From Bacillota bacterium (lineage in GTDB: Bacteria > Bacillota_I > Bacilli_A > Erysipelotrichales > Erysipelotrichaceae), in the NCBI GenBank assembly GCA_023388995.1, contig JAEWFD010000020.1, forward strand, positions 62,001-126,000: a DNA stretch of 64,000 nt. The letters are read 5' to 3'. Below, one piece after another: positions 35,742-44,386 of the stretch. The translations under genes were made by a program, and so were the position numbers. The first letter of the stretch is position 1; each line of letters starts with the position of its first letter. The notes beneath the pieces were generated by a model, which worked only from the letters and a program-made list of their open reading frames with translations, did not search any database and was not told the DNA's origin.

Positions 35742-35846
35742 TGTGCTGATTCTCCTCTCTAGATGATTAAGATGTTTTCTGCAATTTTCAAATGGCCCAT
35801 AAAACAAAAAGGATTATCTCGCATTTTGTTTTGCTAGAAGGAAATA

Positions 35847-36393
35847 CTAATCAGCGATTAAAGGATTTCCTGCTGAATCAACCTTTACAGTTACCGAGCC
35901 AGGATTTGGGCGTCCCCAAACATTTGCAAATTTCAATGAATATGCAGCGGAAGCCCAACGTTTTGCTATGATTCCTCCACCCTGATTTGTTGAAGTAGCT
36001 AAGTCAGACATTGTTCAACCATCATTGAACAAAACTACACCGTTTTCATCTTTTACGTAAATTGTATTTGCAGCTTCATCAAAGCAAAATGTAGCATAAA
36101 TTCGTGTGCGTAAAGTCATATTGCCATAATCATAGCGTTCAAAAGTTTTATAATATGTTGCACATGTGCCATTAAATGAACCAAGTGGCGTTACATATGT
36201 TTGCATAGTAACTGTTACACGTCCATTTACTTCAGTCTCTTCGCAATTTGGTTGCCATATAATGAGTCATAACAGGATGTAGCTGTAATAGCGAAATTTC
36301 CAACATATTCCCGATTTAGATTACTTGCAGAAACATCACTGATTAAGTTTGAAAAAACTAGTGTTGTGACGATTACAAGTGTAGAAAAACCAT
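35847..36393 (-). pseudogene. Broken gene for a secreted protein (two frameshifts and one in-frame UGA)
   Basis: Reading leftward, joined frames give a signal-peptide-like start (L-V-I-V-T-T-L-V-F-S..V-S-A-S), then N-C-E-E-T-E-V-N-G-R-V-T-V-T, a Thr/Tyr-rich middle with Cys pairs, V-V-L-F-N-D-G, a UGA at 36017-36015, and in the same frame T-M-S-D-L-A-T-S-T-N-Q-G-G-G ending in N-P-L-I-A-D-stop. One base is missing near the T5 run at 36385-36389 and one near the A3 run at 36247-36249. The intact product would be about 160 residues. UGA ends other genes here, so it is not Trp. Family unknown. Confidence 0.7.
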
Positions 36394-36941
36394 AAAATTT
36401 CTACTCTCGATTTTGAGCGATATTTGCTCTTGATATAATGATATCACGTAAAAATATATTTTCAAGTGTAATTTTACCATTTATTAATCTATGGTCATAG
36501 ACTATTGAACTGCTAGAAAGAGTGTATGCGTTATTTAAAATCAAGAATAAAGAAATACTGTATATAGTCAAGTGCGATAACTTCTCTTTGAATTTGTATA
36601 AACTCAGAGAGAAAAAAACCGTTATGAAAAATCAGAATTGAATAGTACAAGAAATCATTGCAGTCTAAAAAAAGAAATCTGCTTGAAGTGTGATACATGG
36701 ATGGATATATTAAAAAGAAGACGTACATGCATACGTCACCTTAAAATTATTTATTTTTGTTGTCTGCTGGGCGGAGTCTATTTTCCCATAATAATAAGTC
36801 AGGTACTGACGAATGAAGTTTTGAAGTTATGTGTATATCTATTTTAACTATAGGCTTCTAAAGCGCGCTTACGCAATAATTAACGGATGATACGAATCGC
36901 AAAATAATTTTACTGATTACTGCCTCCAGGATTTAAGAGAC
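36394..36941. other. AT-rich intergenic stretch, no confident gene
   Basis: A 69-codon open frame (36638-36847, plus) has no ribosome site and a composition like non-coding AT-rich DNA, so I do not call it. The right edge is the downstream end of gerQ. TTGAAA..TATCAT on the minus strand near 36430-36470 could be the old promoter of the broken secreted-protein gene. Confidence 0.5.
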
Positions 36942-37364
36942 TCAGCGAATAAAATCATATTTGATCTCATCATCAAACTCAATCCAGTTCACACTTGGAT
37001 AACGCAATATGAAGCGCTTGCCGCTCTTCGGATCGGAAATAATGAAATGGTCTTTACCAACAGATTCAATGACACCTTTGAAGATTTTGTCGTTGAATTC
37101 TTTGCTGTTGGTGTAAGTTGCATAAGCCGTTAATACCTTGCCCCGATTCATTTTAAGCAGTGACTCTAATGTAGTGTCTTCATACTGCATCGGCATCGAA
37201 ACGATTTTCGTTTGCGGATAGGGTGGTGTTGGCGGGAATGGTGGCTGTGAAAAACCAGGTTGCTGCGGTGTATATTGCTGATAAGACAGGTACGGCTGCG
37301 GATCTTGATTTCCGCTCATTGGCTGAGATGGCTGATAGGGATAGGTGGGTTGATTATATTCCAT
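36942..37364 (-). CDS. gerQ: GerQ-like spore coat protein
   Basis: 140 residues. The N-terminal half is Pro/Gln/Tyr-rich and disordered; the C-terminal half matches GerQ: L-L-K-M-N-R-G-K-V-L-T, F-K-G-V-I-E-S-V-G-K-D-H, I-I-S-D-P-K-S-G-K-R and E-F-D-D-E-I-K-Y-D. In Bacillus GerQ is an inner-coat protein, crosslinked by transglutaminase and needed to place the lytic enzyme CwlJ. The ATG at 37364 has AAAGGAG upstream. It implies a sporulating lineage, consistent with the sigH-like locus at the end of the window. Confidence 0.85.
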   Translation of the reverse strand: MEYNQPTYPYQPSQPMSGNQDPQPYLSYQQYTPQQPGFSQPPFPPTPPYPQTKIVSMPMQYEDTTLESLLKMNRGKVLTAYATYTNSKEFNDKIFKGVIESVGKDHFIISDPKSGKRFILRYPSVNWIEFDDEIKYDFIR

Positions 37365-37478
37365 GACGGATGCTCCTTTCGATCGATGGTCCGGATGATA
37401 GGACATTGTAGTATATGAGCAGGCAATCGGAAATAGACGAGAATTTCATTCGAGTGATAAACGTTCATAAAAAAGAAG

Positions 37479-37537
37479 AAAGAACCCAGTTTAAGAACAG
37501 TTCTTTAGTAAATTTCAGAAACCAGTTTCCGAAATTT
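37479..37537. repeat. Two adjacent inverted repeats between gerQ and glgC
   Basis: AAAGAAC (37479-37485) pairs with GTTCTTT (37500-37506). AAATTTCAGAAAC (37510-37522) pairs with GTTTCCGAAATTT (37525-37537), a 13-bp stem with one mismatch and a 2-nt turn. Neither ends in a T-run, so they are not simple terminators. They may be operators or bidirectional RNA structures between the divergent genes. The rest of 37365-37736 holds the cre site and the glgC -10. Confidence 0.5.
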
Positions 37538-37579
37538 GAAGTTTAAAGAAATTCAAATAATCATTTTTCAGCTTAAAAA

Positions 37580-37593
37580 AGTAAGCGCTTTCT
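37580..37593 (+). promoter_or_regulatory. cre-like site upstream of the glycogen operon
   Basis: AGTAAGCGCTTTCT matches TGWAANCGNTNWCA except at the first and last base and has the AAGCGCTT core. It lies about 120 bp upstream of the glgC -10 TATAAT (37699-37704). Confidence 0.6.
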
Positions 37594-37736
37594 ACAATGA
37601 GTGAGAAATGTAATAAAATATTGGATAGTATGAAAGAAATACCCAATCAGAAACAATTGAAATACAGAAATAGGGTGTAAATCGACAAGGATAAGTAGTA
37701 TAATAAAACCAAGTTCATACGAGAGGAGAGTAATGT

Positions 37737-38879
37737 ATGCGGAGTGGTTCAATGTTAGCGATGATTTTAGCAGGAGGTAGAGGAACTAGACTTGAAAGTC
37801 TAACACAAAAAGTGGCAAAGCCGGCTGTGCATTTTGGCGGTAAGTATCGCATCATTGATTTTCCCCTCAGCAACTGTGCGAATTCCGGTGTAGATGTAGT
37901 AGGCGTGTTGACCCAATATGAGTCTGTATTGCTGAATTCTTATGTTGCCGGAGGGTACAAATGGGGGCTGGATTCTCAAAACAGTGGAGTAATTGCGCTT
38001 CCTCCTAGAGAGAAGTCCAGAGGATTAGGATGGTACCGGGGTACGGCGGATGCGATTACCCAAAATATTGATTTCATTGATCAATATGACCCTGAATATG
38101 TGTTGGTGCTGTCAGGAGATCATATCTATAAGATGGATTATTCCAAAATGCTGGATTGTCACAAAAACAATGATGCAGATGTAACGATTGCAGTGTTGGA
38201 AGTACCGATGAAAGAAGCTTCCCGGTTTGGTATTATGGCGACTAATGAAGCTGATCAAATTATAGAGTTCCAAGAAAAACCGGCTAAGCCAAAATCTAAT
38301 CTGGCATCAATGGGAATTTATATTTTTGATTGGAATTTGCTGCGCAAAGAATTGCTTCTGGATGATTCTGATGATGCATCAGAGCATGATTTTGGAAAGA
38401 ATATCATTCCGAAGCTGCTGAATGATAAACGCAAGCTGATGGCTTACCGCTTCAAGGGATACTGGAAAGACGTCGGAACAATTGACAGCTTGTGGGAAGC
38501 AAATATGGATTTGCTGGGTTCGTCTACACAATTAAATTTGAATGAACCTGACTGGAAGATCTATACGGAGGATCATAATGCCACTCCGCAATACATCAGT
38601 GAGAAAGCAATGGTCCAGAATTGTGCGATCAATCAGGGATGTGCAATTCATGGCGAAGTTCGAAACTCTGTATTGTTTACAGATGTAGAAGTAAAAGAAG
38701 GTGCCGTGGTTACAGACTGTGTGCTGATGCCAGGTGTAAAAATCGGAAAGAATGCAAAAGTAACTAGAGCAATTGTTGCGGAAGATGTAATCGTGGATGA
38801 CAATTGTGTTGTTGGGGACAGCAACAGTGAAGAAATTATATTGGTTGCCAAGAGAGTGAGGATGAAAGAGAATGTCTAA
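37737..38879 (+). CDS. glgC: Glucose-1-phosphate adenylyltransferase, catalytic subunit
   Basis: 380 residues. Nucleotidyltransferase signature L-A-G-G-R-G-T-R-L (about 11-19), K-P-A-V-H-F-G-G-K-Y-R, G-T-A-D-A-I-T-Q-N, S-G-D-H-I-Y-K-M-D-Y, and a C-terminal left-handed beta-helix. It makes ADP-glucose for glycogen. The ATG at 37737 is preceded by GAGAGGAGAG. It overlaps glgD by 8 bp. Confidence 0.96.
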   Translation: MRSGSMLAMILAGGRGTRLESLTQKVAKPAVHFGGKYRIIDFPLSNCANSGVDVVGVLTQYESVLLNSYVAGGYKWGLDSQNSGVIALPPREKSRGLGWYRGTADAITQNIDFIDQYDPEYVLVLSGDHIYKMDYSKMLDCHKNNDADVTIAVLEVPMKEASRFGIMATNEADQIIEFQEKPAKPKSNLASMGIYIFDWNLLRKELLLDDSDDASEHDFGKNIIPKLLNDKRKLMAYRFKGYWKDVGTIDSLWEANMDLLGSSTQLNLNEPDWKIYTEDHNATPQYISEKAMVQNCAINQGCAIHGEVRNSVLFTDVEVKEGAVVTDCVLMPGVKIGKNAKVTRAIVAEDVIVDDNCVVGDSNSEEIILVAKRVRMKENV

Positions 38880-39987
38880 ATTACTAGGAATCGTAAATAT
38901 GAGCGGTGATTCGATTGACATTGAAGGATTGTCGAACTACCGATCTACGTCCGCAATATCACTGCTTGGAAGATATCGTTTAATTGACTTTGTGCTGTCG
39001 AACATGAGCAATTCTGATATTGATCAAATCCATGTGTATGTAAAAGACAAACCTCGTTCTATCATTGAGCATATTGGCTCTGGGCGGATGTATAATTTGA
39101 ATTCAAAGCGGTCTAAAGTCAGAATTCTAATGGGTGAGAATAACCGTATGTCAGCGCAGTTCAATCATGATATCAATGCCTTTGCAGAGCATATGTCCTA
39201 TATTGATGAAGTATCAGCCAACTATGTTGTGATTGCACCGGCTCATTTTATCTGCCGCATTAATTTTGAGGATGTTTTGCAGCAGCATTTGGAAACCAAA
39301 GCGGATATCACTGTTGTATATAAGAATACAGATAATGCCAAAGAGGAGTTTATTGGCTGTGACTGCCTGACGTTGAATGGCAAAAAAGAAGTCATTGCAA
39401 TGGAAGTGAACCGCGGCAATACCAAACAGCGCAGCATTTCCCTGGAAACATATGTGATGAGCAAAGAGATGTTTAAAAAGCTGGTGAAAGCTGCTCAAGA
39501 TACAAGTTCCTTGTTCTGTCTGAAAGATATCATTGCGGAACAAGTTGGCGATTTGCTGGTCCGTGGATATTCACAACGCGGCTATGTTGCTTGCATCAAC
39601 AATTTAAGTGCTTATTATAAAGCTAATATGGATCTGAAGAAATGGGATAATATTTCGTCTATGTTCAGTTCTGAATGGCCGATTTATACGAGAACCAATG
39701 ATTCTCCGCCAGCGAAATACGGTGAAAAGGCAATTGTTTCGGATGCCTTCATTGCGAACGGGTGCCTGATCGAGGGAACTGTGATCAATAGTGTCATCGG
39801 ACGTGGTACGATTGTAAAAGAAAATGCTGTCGTAAAGGATTGTGTGATCTTGGCGGAAGGCTATATTGAAAGTGGCACGCATGTTGAGAATGCAGTTATC
39901 GACAAGAAAGTTAAGATCAAGAAGAAAGCATGTATTAAAGGTGCAGAACATGTGCCGTTGTATATCAAAAAATATGATGTAGTCTAG
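38872..39987 (+). CDS. glgD: GlgD, non-catalytic partner of ADP-glucose pyrophosphorylase
   Basis: 371 residues of the same fold as GlgC, but the N-terminal G-G-x-G-T-R-L loop is replaced by I-V-N-M-S-G-D-S-I and R-S-T-S-A-I-S-L-L-G-R-Y-R-L-I-D-F is kept. GlgD subunits are inactive alone and make the GlgC-GlgD enzyme less dependent on allosteric activators in Bacillota. It overlaps glgC by 8 bp and is 12 bp before glgA. Confidence 0.95.
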   Translation: MSKLLGIVNMSGDSIDIEGLSNYRSTSAISLLGRYRLIDFVLSNMSNSDIDQIHVYVKDKPRSIIEHIGSGRMYNLNSKRSKVRILMGENNRMSAQFNHDINAFAEHMSYIDEVSANYVVIAPAHFICRINFEDVLQQHLETKADITVVYKNTDNAKEEFIGCDCLTLNGKKEVIAMEVNRGNTKQRSISLETYVMSKEMFKKLVKAAQDTSSLFCLKDIIAEQVGDLLVRGYSQRGYVACINNLSAYYKANMDLKKWDNISSMFSSEWPIYTRTNDSPPAKYGEKAIVSDAFIANGCLIEGTVINSVIGRGTIVKENAVVKDCVILAEGYIESGTHVENAVIDKKVKIKKKACIKGAEHVPLYIKKYDVV

Positions 39988-39999
39988 GGAGGTGTAAGG

Positions 40000-41433
40000 A
40001 TGAGTCGCATTCTATTTGTTGCAGCAGAAGGACTACCGTTTTGCAAGAGCGGCGGCCTGGCGGATGTAATCGGTTCGCTTCCGCAGGCGCTTAGACAAGA
40101 ACAGGAAGAAGTTCGAGTAGTATTGCCTCTTTATCTGGGAATTGCGCAAAAACATCGTCATACATTTACTGAGCGCTCTCGCTTCGAAATTGATTTTGGC
40201 TATTTCCATAGTGTAGTAACAATATTTGAAAAAGAAGTGGACGGTATTGTCTATTACTTCGTGGAACATGGTCCTTATTTTGAGCGGGATGCATTGTATG
40301 GCTATCCGGATGATGGCGAACGTTTTTCATTCTTTCAAATCGCTGTTTTAGAGATGCTTCGTCATTTGGAGTATTTTCCTGAGATTATTCACAGTCATGA
40401 CTGGCATGCCGGAATGATACCGGTGCTGGCTAAAGTGAAGTATGCAGATGACGCAAGATATCAGGCAATCAAGCATATTTATACGATTCATAATTTAGCT
40501 TATCAAGGCTATTTCCCAAAAGAGGTTCTGGGTTCTTGCCTGGGTCTTCCGATGTCGTTATTTGAAAATGGCTCGCTGCAATTCCAGGATGGGATCAGTT
40601 TCATGAAAGGCGGCATCTTGTATGCGGATAAAGTAACAACAGTATCCCGCACATATGCGCAGGAAATCCTGACACCGCAATTCGGTGAACGGATGGATCG
40701 TGTGCTGGAGATGCGCAAAGGAGATTTATCAGGGATTGTGAATGGTCTTGACATTGAAATGTGGGATCCGAAAACAGATGCCAACCTGATTCACCCGCAA
40801 ACATCAAGAGCAGCCAAAACCAAAAATAAACTAGCATTGCAGGAACGCTTGGGATTGCGGCAGTCGAAGGATGTCATGCTGGTATCGCTGGTTACTCGTC
40901 TGACTTGGCAAAAAGGATTGTACCTGCTGTTAGACAAAATTGAAGAAGTGCTGGCAAATGATGTTCAGCTGGTTATTTTAGGCAATGGGGATACCCAAAT
41001 TGAGAATACCCTGAAAGAGATTGAATATAAATACAAGCGTCGTGTTTGTTTCTATTGCGGATATAATGAAGCATTGGCACATCAAATTTATGCGGGCAGT
41101 GATTTGTTTGTGATGCCTTCCTTGTTTGAGCCATGCGGAATTTCGCAATTAATTGCCATGCGTTATCAAACCATTCCATTGGTTAGAGAAACTGGCGGGT
41201 TGAAAGATACCGTTATTCCGTATAATGAATACACGAAAGAAGGGTTTGGCTTTACGTTTGCACCTTACCAAAGCAGTGACTTCCTCTACACCTTCAAGCG
41301 GGCAGTTGATTTCTACTATGATAAACAGGATGACTGGGCAATCATGATGAAACAAGCCGGGAAGCAGGATGTCAGCTGGCAGAAGTCGGCGCAAGAGTAT
41401 TGCAAGCTTTATTCCGATTTATTGAATCAGTAA
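40000..41433 (+). CDS. glgA: Glycogen synthase (ADP-glucose)
   Basis: 477 residues, GT5 family. The ADP-glucose motif K-S-G-G-L-A-D-V-I-G-S-L-P lies at the N-terminus, H-S-H-D-W-H-A-G-M in the middle, R-L-T-W-Q-K-G-L in the C-terminal Rossmann domain, and the catalytic S-L-F-E-P-C-G-I-S-Q near residue 370-380. It elongates alpha-1,4-glucan. GGGAGGTG precedes the ATG. Branching enzyme and phosphorylase genes are not in this cluster. Confidence 0.96.
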   Translation: MSRILFVAAEGLPFCKSGGLADVIGSLPQALRQEQEEVRVVLPLYLGIAQKHRHTFTERSRFEIDFGYFHSVVTIFEKEVDGIVYYFVEHGPYFERDALYGYPDDGERFSFFQIAVLEMLRHLEYFPEIIHSHDWHAGMIPVLAKVKYADDARYQAIKHIYTIHNLAYQGYFPKEVLGSCLGLPMSLFENGSLQFQDGISFMKGGILYADKVTTVSRTYAQEILTPQFGERMDRVLEMRKGDLSGIVNGLDIEMWDPKTDANLIHPQTSRAAKTKNKLALQERLGLRQSKDVMLVSLVTRLTWQKGLYLLLDKIEEVLANDVQLVILGNGDTQIENTLKEIEYKYKRRVCFYCGYNEALAHQIYAGSDLFVMPSLFEPCGISQLIAMRYQTIPLVRETGGLKDTVIPYNEYTKEGFGFTFAPYQSSDFLYTFKRAVDFYYDKQDDWAIMMKQAGKQDVSWQKSAQEYCKLYSDLLNQ

Positions 41434-41437
41434 GATG

Positions 41438-41458
41438 AGGGCGTGAATGCGCCCTTTG
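41438..41458 (+). terminator. Probable terminator after glgA
   Basis: AGGGCG (41438-41443), 6-nt loop, CGCCCT (41450-41455), short TT tail. Confidence 0.65.
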
Positions 41459-41629
41459 TATTAGGCAAAGTTTCTAATTTTTAAATAGTAGATAAACATT
41501 TTACTCGACATGCGAAGTGCATATCGTTTGTTTTCTGCTTTCAGATAAAGTCGCGTTTTGTATGGATTGCTTTTTCTGAAAGGAATATGCTAAACTAAGT
41601 AAGAAAAATACTAGAGAGAGGATGTTACC

Positions 41630-42973
41630 ATGAGACTGTACAATAGTTTGACTGGAAAGATTGAAGAGTTCAAGCCAATCAAAGAAAATGAAGTGAGCAT
41701 GTATGTCTGTGGACCTACCGTTTATAATTATATCCATATCGGAAATGCACGGCCCATGGTCGTTTTTGATGTGCTGCGCCGGGTATTTGAATATCAGGGT
41801 TATCATGTCACCCATATGTCTAATTACACTGATGTAGATGATAAGATTATTCAGGCAGCTGCAGCAGAAGGCGTGCCGGAACAAGAGATTACAGCGAAGT
41901 ATATCGAAGCATATGACGGCATCCGCAATCAGCTGCATGTATTGCGTCCGAACCATACACCTAAAGTAACAGAAACAATGGATGAGATCATTGCTTTCAT
42001 TGCTTCACTCGTGGAACGGGGGTTTGCATATGAAGTCGATGGAGATGTGTATTTCCGCGTCAACAAGATTGATGACTACGGACAATTATCCAAACAAAAT
42101 ATTGAGGACTTGCAAGTTGGAGCCCGCATTGATGAGAATAAGAAGAAAGAATCACCACTTGATTTTACCCTCTGGAAAGCAACAGAAGAAGGGATTCGCT
42201 GGTCATCCCCATGGTCCATGGGAAGACCGGGATGGCATACAGAATGTGTGGTCATGATCAATGATGAGTTTGCAGAAGGCAGAATCGATATTCACGGAGG
42301 CGGTATGGACTTGAAGTTCCCGCACCATGAAAATGAGATTGCCCAAAGTATCGCCATGCATGATCATCCGATTGCCAATTTTTGGATGCACAATGCCATG
42401 TTAAACATTGATGGTGACAAGATGAGCAAATCACTGGGCAATGTCCGGTGGGCAAAAGATATGGTTGAGGTTTATGGTGCTAATGTTGTTCGCTGGATGT
42501 TGTTGAATACGCATTATCGCAGCCCGCTGAATATCACCGAGGAAGTATTGGCGAATGCGGAAACAGAATTGCAGAAGCTGAATGCTCCGTTAAAGCAAGT
42601 GATGGTAAAAGCCCAGCTGGCAAACGTACCGGAAGAACTGATGAACTGCAAAGAAGAGATAGATGCAATGAACCCATTCATGGATGCTATGCAAGATGAT
42701 TTGAATATTGCCAATGCCATGGTTGTGATCTATGAAACTGCCAAGCAGTTGAACCAATCATTGCGGGTGAAAGAGATTGTATTTGAAAAAGCATTAAAGG
42801 AAGCTGCTACCTTGCGTAAAATGCTGGAAATCTTGGGGATTTTATTTCCTGTAATTGTGCTGAGTGCAGAGGATCGTGCCATGTATGAAGCTTGGAATGA
42901 AGCGAAAGCGCAAAAAGATTTTGCCAAAGCAGACGAATATCGTGCTGCATTGCAAGAAAAAGGGATACTGTAA
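41630..42973 (+). CDS. cysS: Cysteinyl-tRNA synthetase
   Basis: 447 residues, class I. The HIGH variant H-I-G-N-A-R (about 38-43) and D-K-M-S-K-S-L-G are present, as are zinc ligands in C-G-P-T-V-Y, W-H-T-E-C and H-H-E-N-E. It charges tRNA-Cys. No T-box leader is visible in the 196 bp upstream; an extended -10 TGCTAAACT lies near 41590. In Bacillota mrnC and rlmB often follow cysS directly; here they lie 18.5 kb downstream, so the cluster has been split by 43-61 kb material. Confidence 0.97.
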   Translation: MRLYNSLTGKIEEFKPIKENEVSMYVCGPTVYNYIHIGNARPMVVFDVLRRVFEYQGYHVTHMSNYTDVDDKIIQAAAAEGVPEQEITAKYIEAYDGIRNQLHVLRPNHTPKVTETMDEIIAFIASLVERGFAYEVDGDVYFRVNKIDDYGQLSKQNIEDLQVGARIDENKKKESPLDFTLWKATEEGIRWSSPWSMGRPGWHTECVVMINDEFAEGRIDIHGGGMDLKFPHHENEIAQSIAMHDHPIANFWMHNAMLNIDGDKMSKSLGNVRWAKDMVEVYGANVVRWMLLNTHYRSPLNITEEVLANAETELQKLNAPLKQVMVKAQLANVPEELMNCKEEIDAMNPFMDAMQDDLNIANAMVVIYETAKQLNQSLRVKEIVFEKALKEAATLRKMLEILGILFPVIVLSAEDRAMYEAWNEAKAQKDFAKADEYRAALQEKGIL

Positions 42974-42993
42974 TTATTTGCATTACATCAAAG

Positions 42994-43018
42994 GAAGGTC
43001 ATAAGGATCTTCTTTTTT
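42994..43018 (+). terminator. Terminator after cysS
   Basis: GAAGGTC (42994-43000), 5-nt loop, GATCTTC (43006-43012) with one G-T pair, then T6. Confidence 0.8.
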
Positions 43019-43046
43019 ATTGCGGAATTACCTATTTAAATTCAGA

Positions 43047-43104
43047 TTGCTTTTCATAGCAGGAAAGCATATAATAAAACATATGTTATAAAACGAGTGT
43101 TTTA
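43047..43104 (+). promoter_or_regulatory. Promoter and candidate TetR operators of the ABC exporter operon
   Basis: TTGCTT (43047-43052), 17 nt, TATAAT (43070-43075). Directly after the -10 come the palindrome AACATATGTT (43078-43087) and the inverted repeat TAAAAC, 4 nt, GTTTTA (43089-43104). Both would block transcription if bound by the TetR protein encoded next (inference). Confidence 0.6.
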
Positions 43105-43118
43105 GAAAGAGTGATGAG

Positions 43119-43697
43119 ATGCCGCCAAAAGCAAAATTTTCAAAAGAAGATATTATTGATGCAGCGCTGGCGATTGCCAGAAACGAGGGCATACATGCAG
43201 TTACTGCAAGAACCTTAGGGGCGCGTTTAAATAGCTCTGCAAGGCCTATATTTACGGTGTTTCAGAATATGGAAGAAGTACATCAGGAAACAATCAAACG
43301 AGCAAGGCAGCTGTACAATCAATATGTGGAAGAAGGTTTGTCGTGCCAGCCAGCATTTAAAGGGGTGGGTAAGCAATATATTGCATTTGCCCGCAAGGAG
43401 CCTAAACTGTTTCAGCTTTTGTTTATGTCTGAGCTGCAAAATGTGCCAGACTCCTTTCATGTTCTGGAAATCATTGATGAGAATCATCCGCAGATATTGG
43501 CTTCCATTGTTGATTCTTATCATGTGAGACTGAGCACAGCACAGGCACTGTATCGTCATCTGTGGATTTACTGCCATGGCATTGCGACACTGTGTGCGAC
43601 GAATGTTTGCCAGATTGCGGATGATGAAATAGAAGAATGGCTGACAGATGTTTTCGTGAGTTTGCTGCAAAGATATAAAAGGGAGGTAGAACAATGA
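43119..43697 (+). CDS. TetR-family transcriptional regulator
   Basis: 192 residues. N-terminal TetR HTH: D-A-A-L-A-I-A-R-N-E-G, V-T-A-R-T-L-G-A-R-L-N-S-S-A-R-P-I-F (about 30-47), then an all-helical ligand domain. It is the first gene of a three-gene operon with an ABC ATPase (4-bp overlap) and a permease, so it most likely represses its own exporter in response to a transported compound. Confidence 0.88.
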   Translation: MPPKAKFSKEDIIDAALAIARNEGIHAVTARTLGARLNSSARPIFTVFQNMEEVHQETIKRARQLYNQYVEEGLSCQPAFKGVGKQYIAFARKEPKLFQLLFMSELQNVPDSFHVLEIIDENHPQILASIVDSYHVRLSTAQALYRHLWIYCHGIATLCATNVCQIADDEIEEWLTDVFVSLLQRYKREVEQ

Positions 43698-44383
43698 TTC
43701 AAGTTGAACAAGTTTCCAAATCGTATGGAGTGCAGGAAGCAAAACATTTGGTGCTGAACCAAGTTTCCCTGCACATCAAGCCGAACGATTTTACCGTGAT
43801 CCTCGGTCCGTCAGGATCAGGGAAATCAACCTTATTGCATGTAATATCGGGTTTGGAGCGTGCCGACAGCGGCAGCGTAAGCTATGATAGGCAGGATATT
43901 ACTGCATATACAGAAGAACAACTGACAAGGTTCCGCAAAGAATATGTCGGCTTCATTTTCCAGCAGTATTATTTGCTGCCACATCTGAATGTTGAAAAAA
44001 ATGTCCGGATGGGCGCTGATTTGGCGAACAATCAAGAATATAAGGAAATGATTGCGGCTGTCGGGCTGGAGCATAAGCTATTGAAGCTACCTTCGGAATT
44101 AAGCGGCGGGGAGCAGCAAAGAGTTGCAATTGCCCGGGCCTTGGCGAAGAAACCGAAAGTGCTTTTTATGGATGAACCAACTGGTGCTTTGGATGAAGCA
44201 ACCGGGCGTCTGGTGCTCGATTATATAGTTAAATTGCAAGAGCAATATCATTTTTCCATCGTTATGGTTACACACAATGTAAATATTGCGGAAATGGCAG
44301 ATACTGTGATTAAAATGAACAGCGGAAAGATTGTTGAAACGATTACACAACAGCGTAAAGCAGTGCATGAGATCGGGTGGTAG
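43694..44383 (+). CDS. ABC transporter ATP-binding protein (MacB/LolD type)
   Basis: 229 residues. Walker A G-P-S-G-S-G-K-S-T (about 38-46), Q-loop F-I-F-Q-Q-Y, signature L-S-G-G-E-Q-Q-R, Walker B V-L-F-M-D-E-P and H-loop V-T-H-N. Family members power FtsX-fold permeases in lipid or peptide export, or mechanotransmission. It overlaps the TetR gene in ATGA and lies 3 bp before the permease. Confidence 0.95.
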   Translation: MIQVEQVSKSYGVQEAKHLVLNQVSLHIKPNDFTVILGPSGSGKSTLLHVISGLERADSGSVSYDRQDITAYTEEQLTRFRKEYVGFIFQQYYLLPHLNVEKNVRMGADLANNQEYKEMIAAVGLEHKLLKLPSELSGGEQQRVAIARALAKKPKVLFMDEPTGALDEATGRLVLDYIVKLQEQYHFSIVMVTHNVNIAEMADTVIKMNSGKIVETITQQRKAVHEIGW

Positions 44384-44386
44384 CAT

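Noticed and set aside
36015..36017. UGA read as Trp (alternative genetic code) in the broken secreted-protein gene
   Set aside because: UGA ends several intact genes in the window and the gene also has two frameshifts, so nonsense mutation is the simpler reading.
36638..36847. 69-codon open frame in the AT-rich stretch
   Set aside because: No ribosome site, no promoter, no recognisable motif; likely chance in AT-rich DNA.
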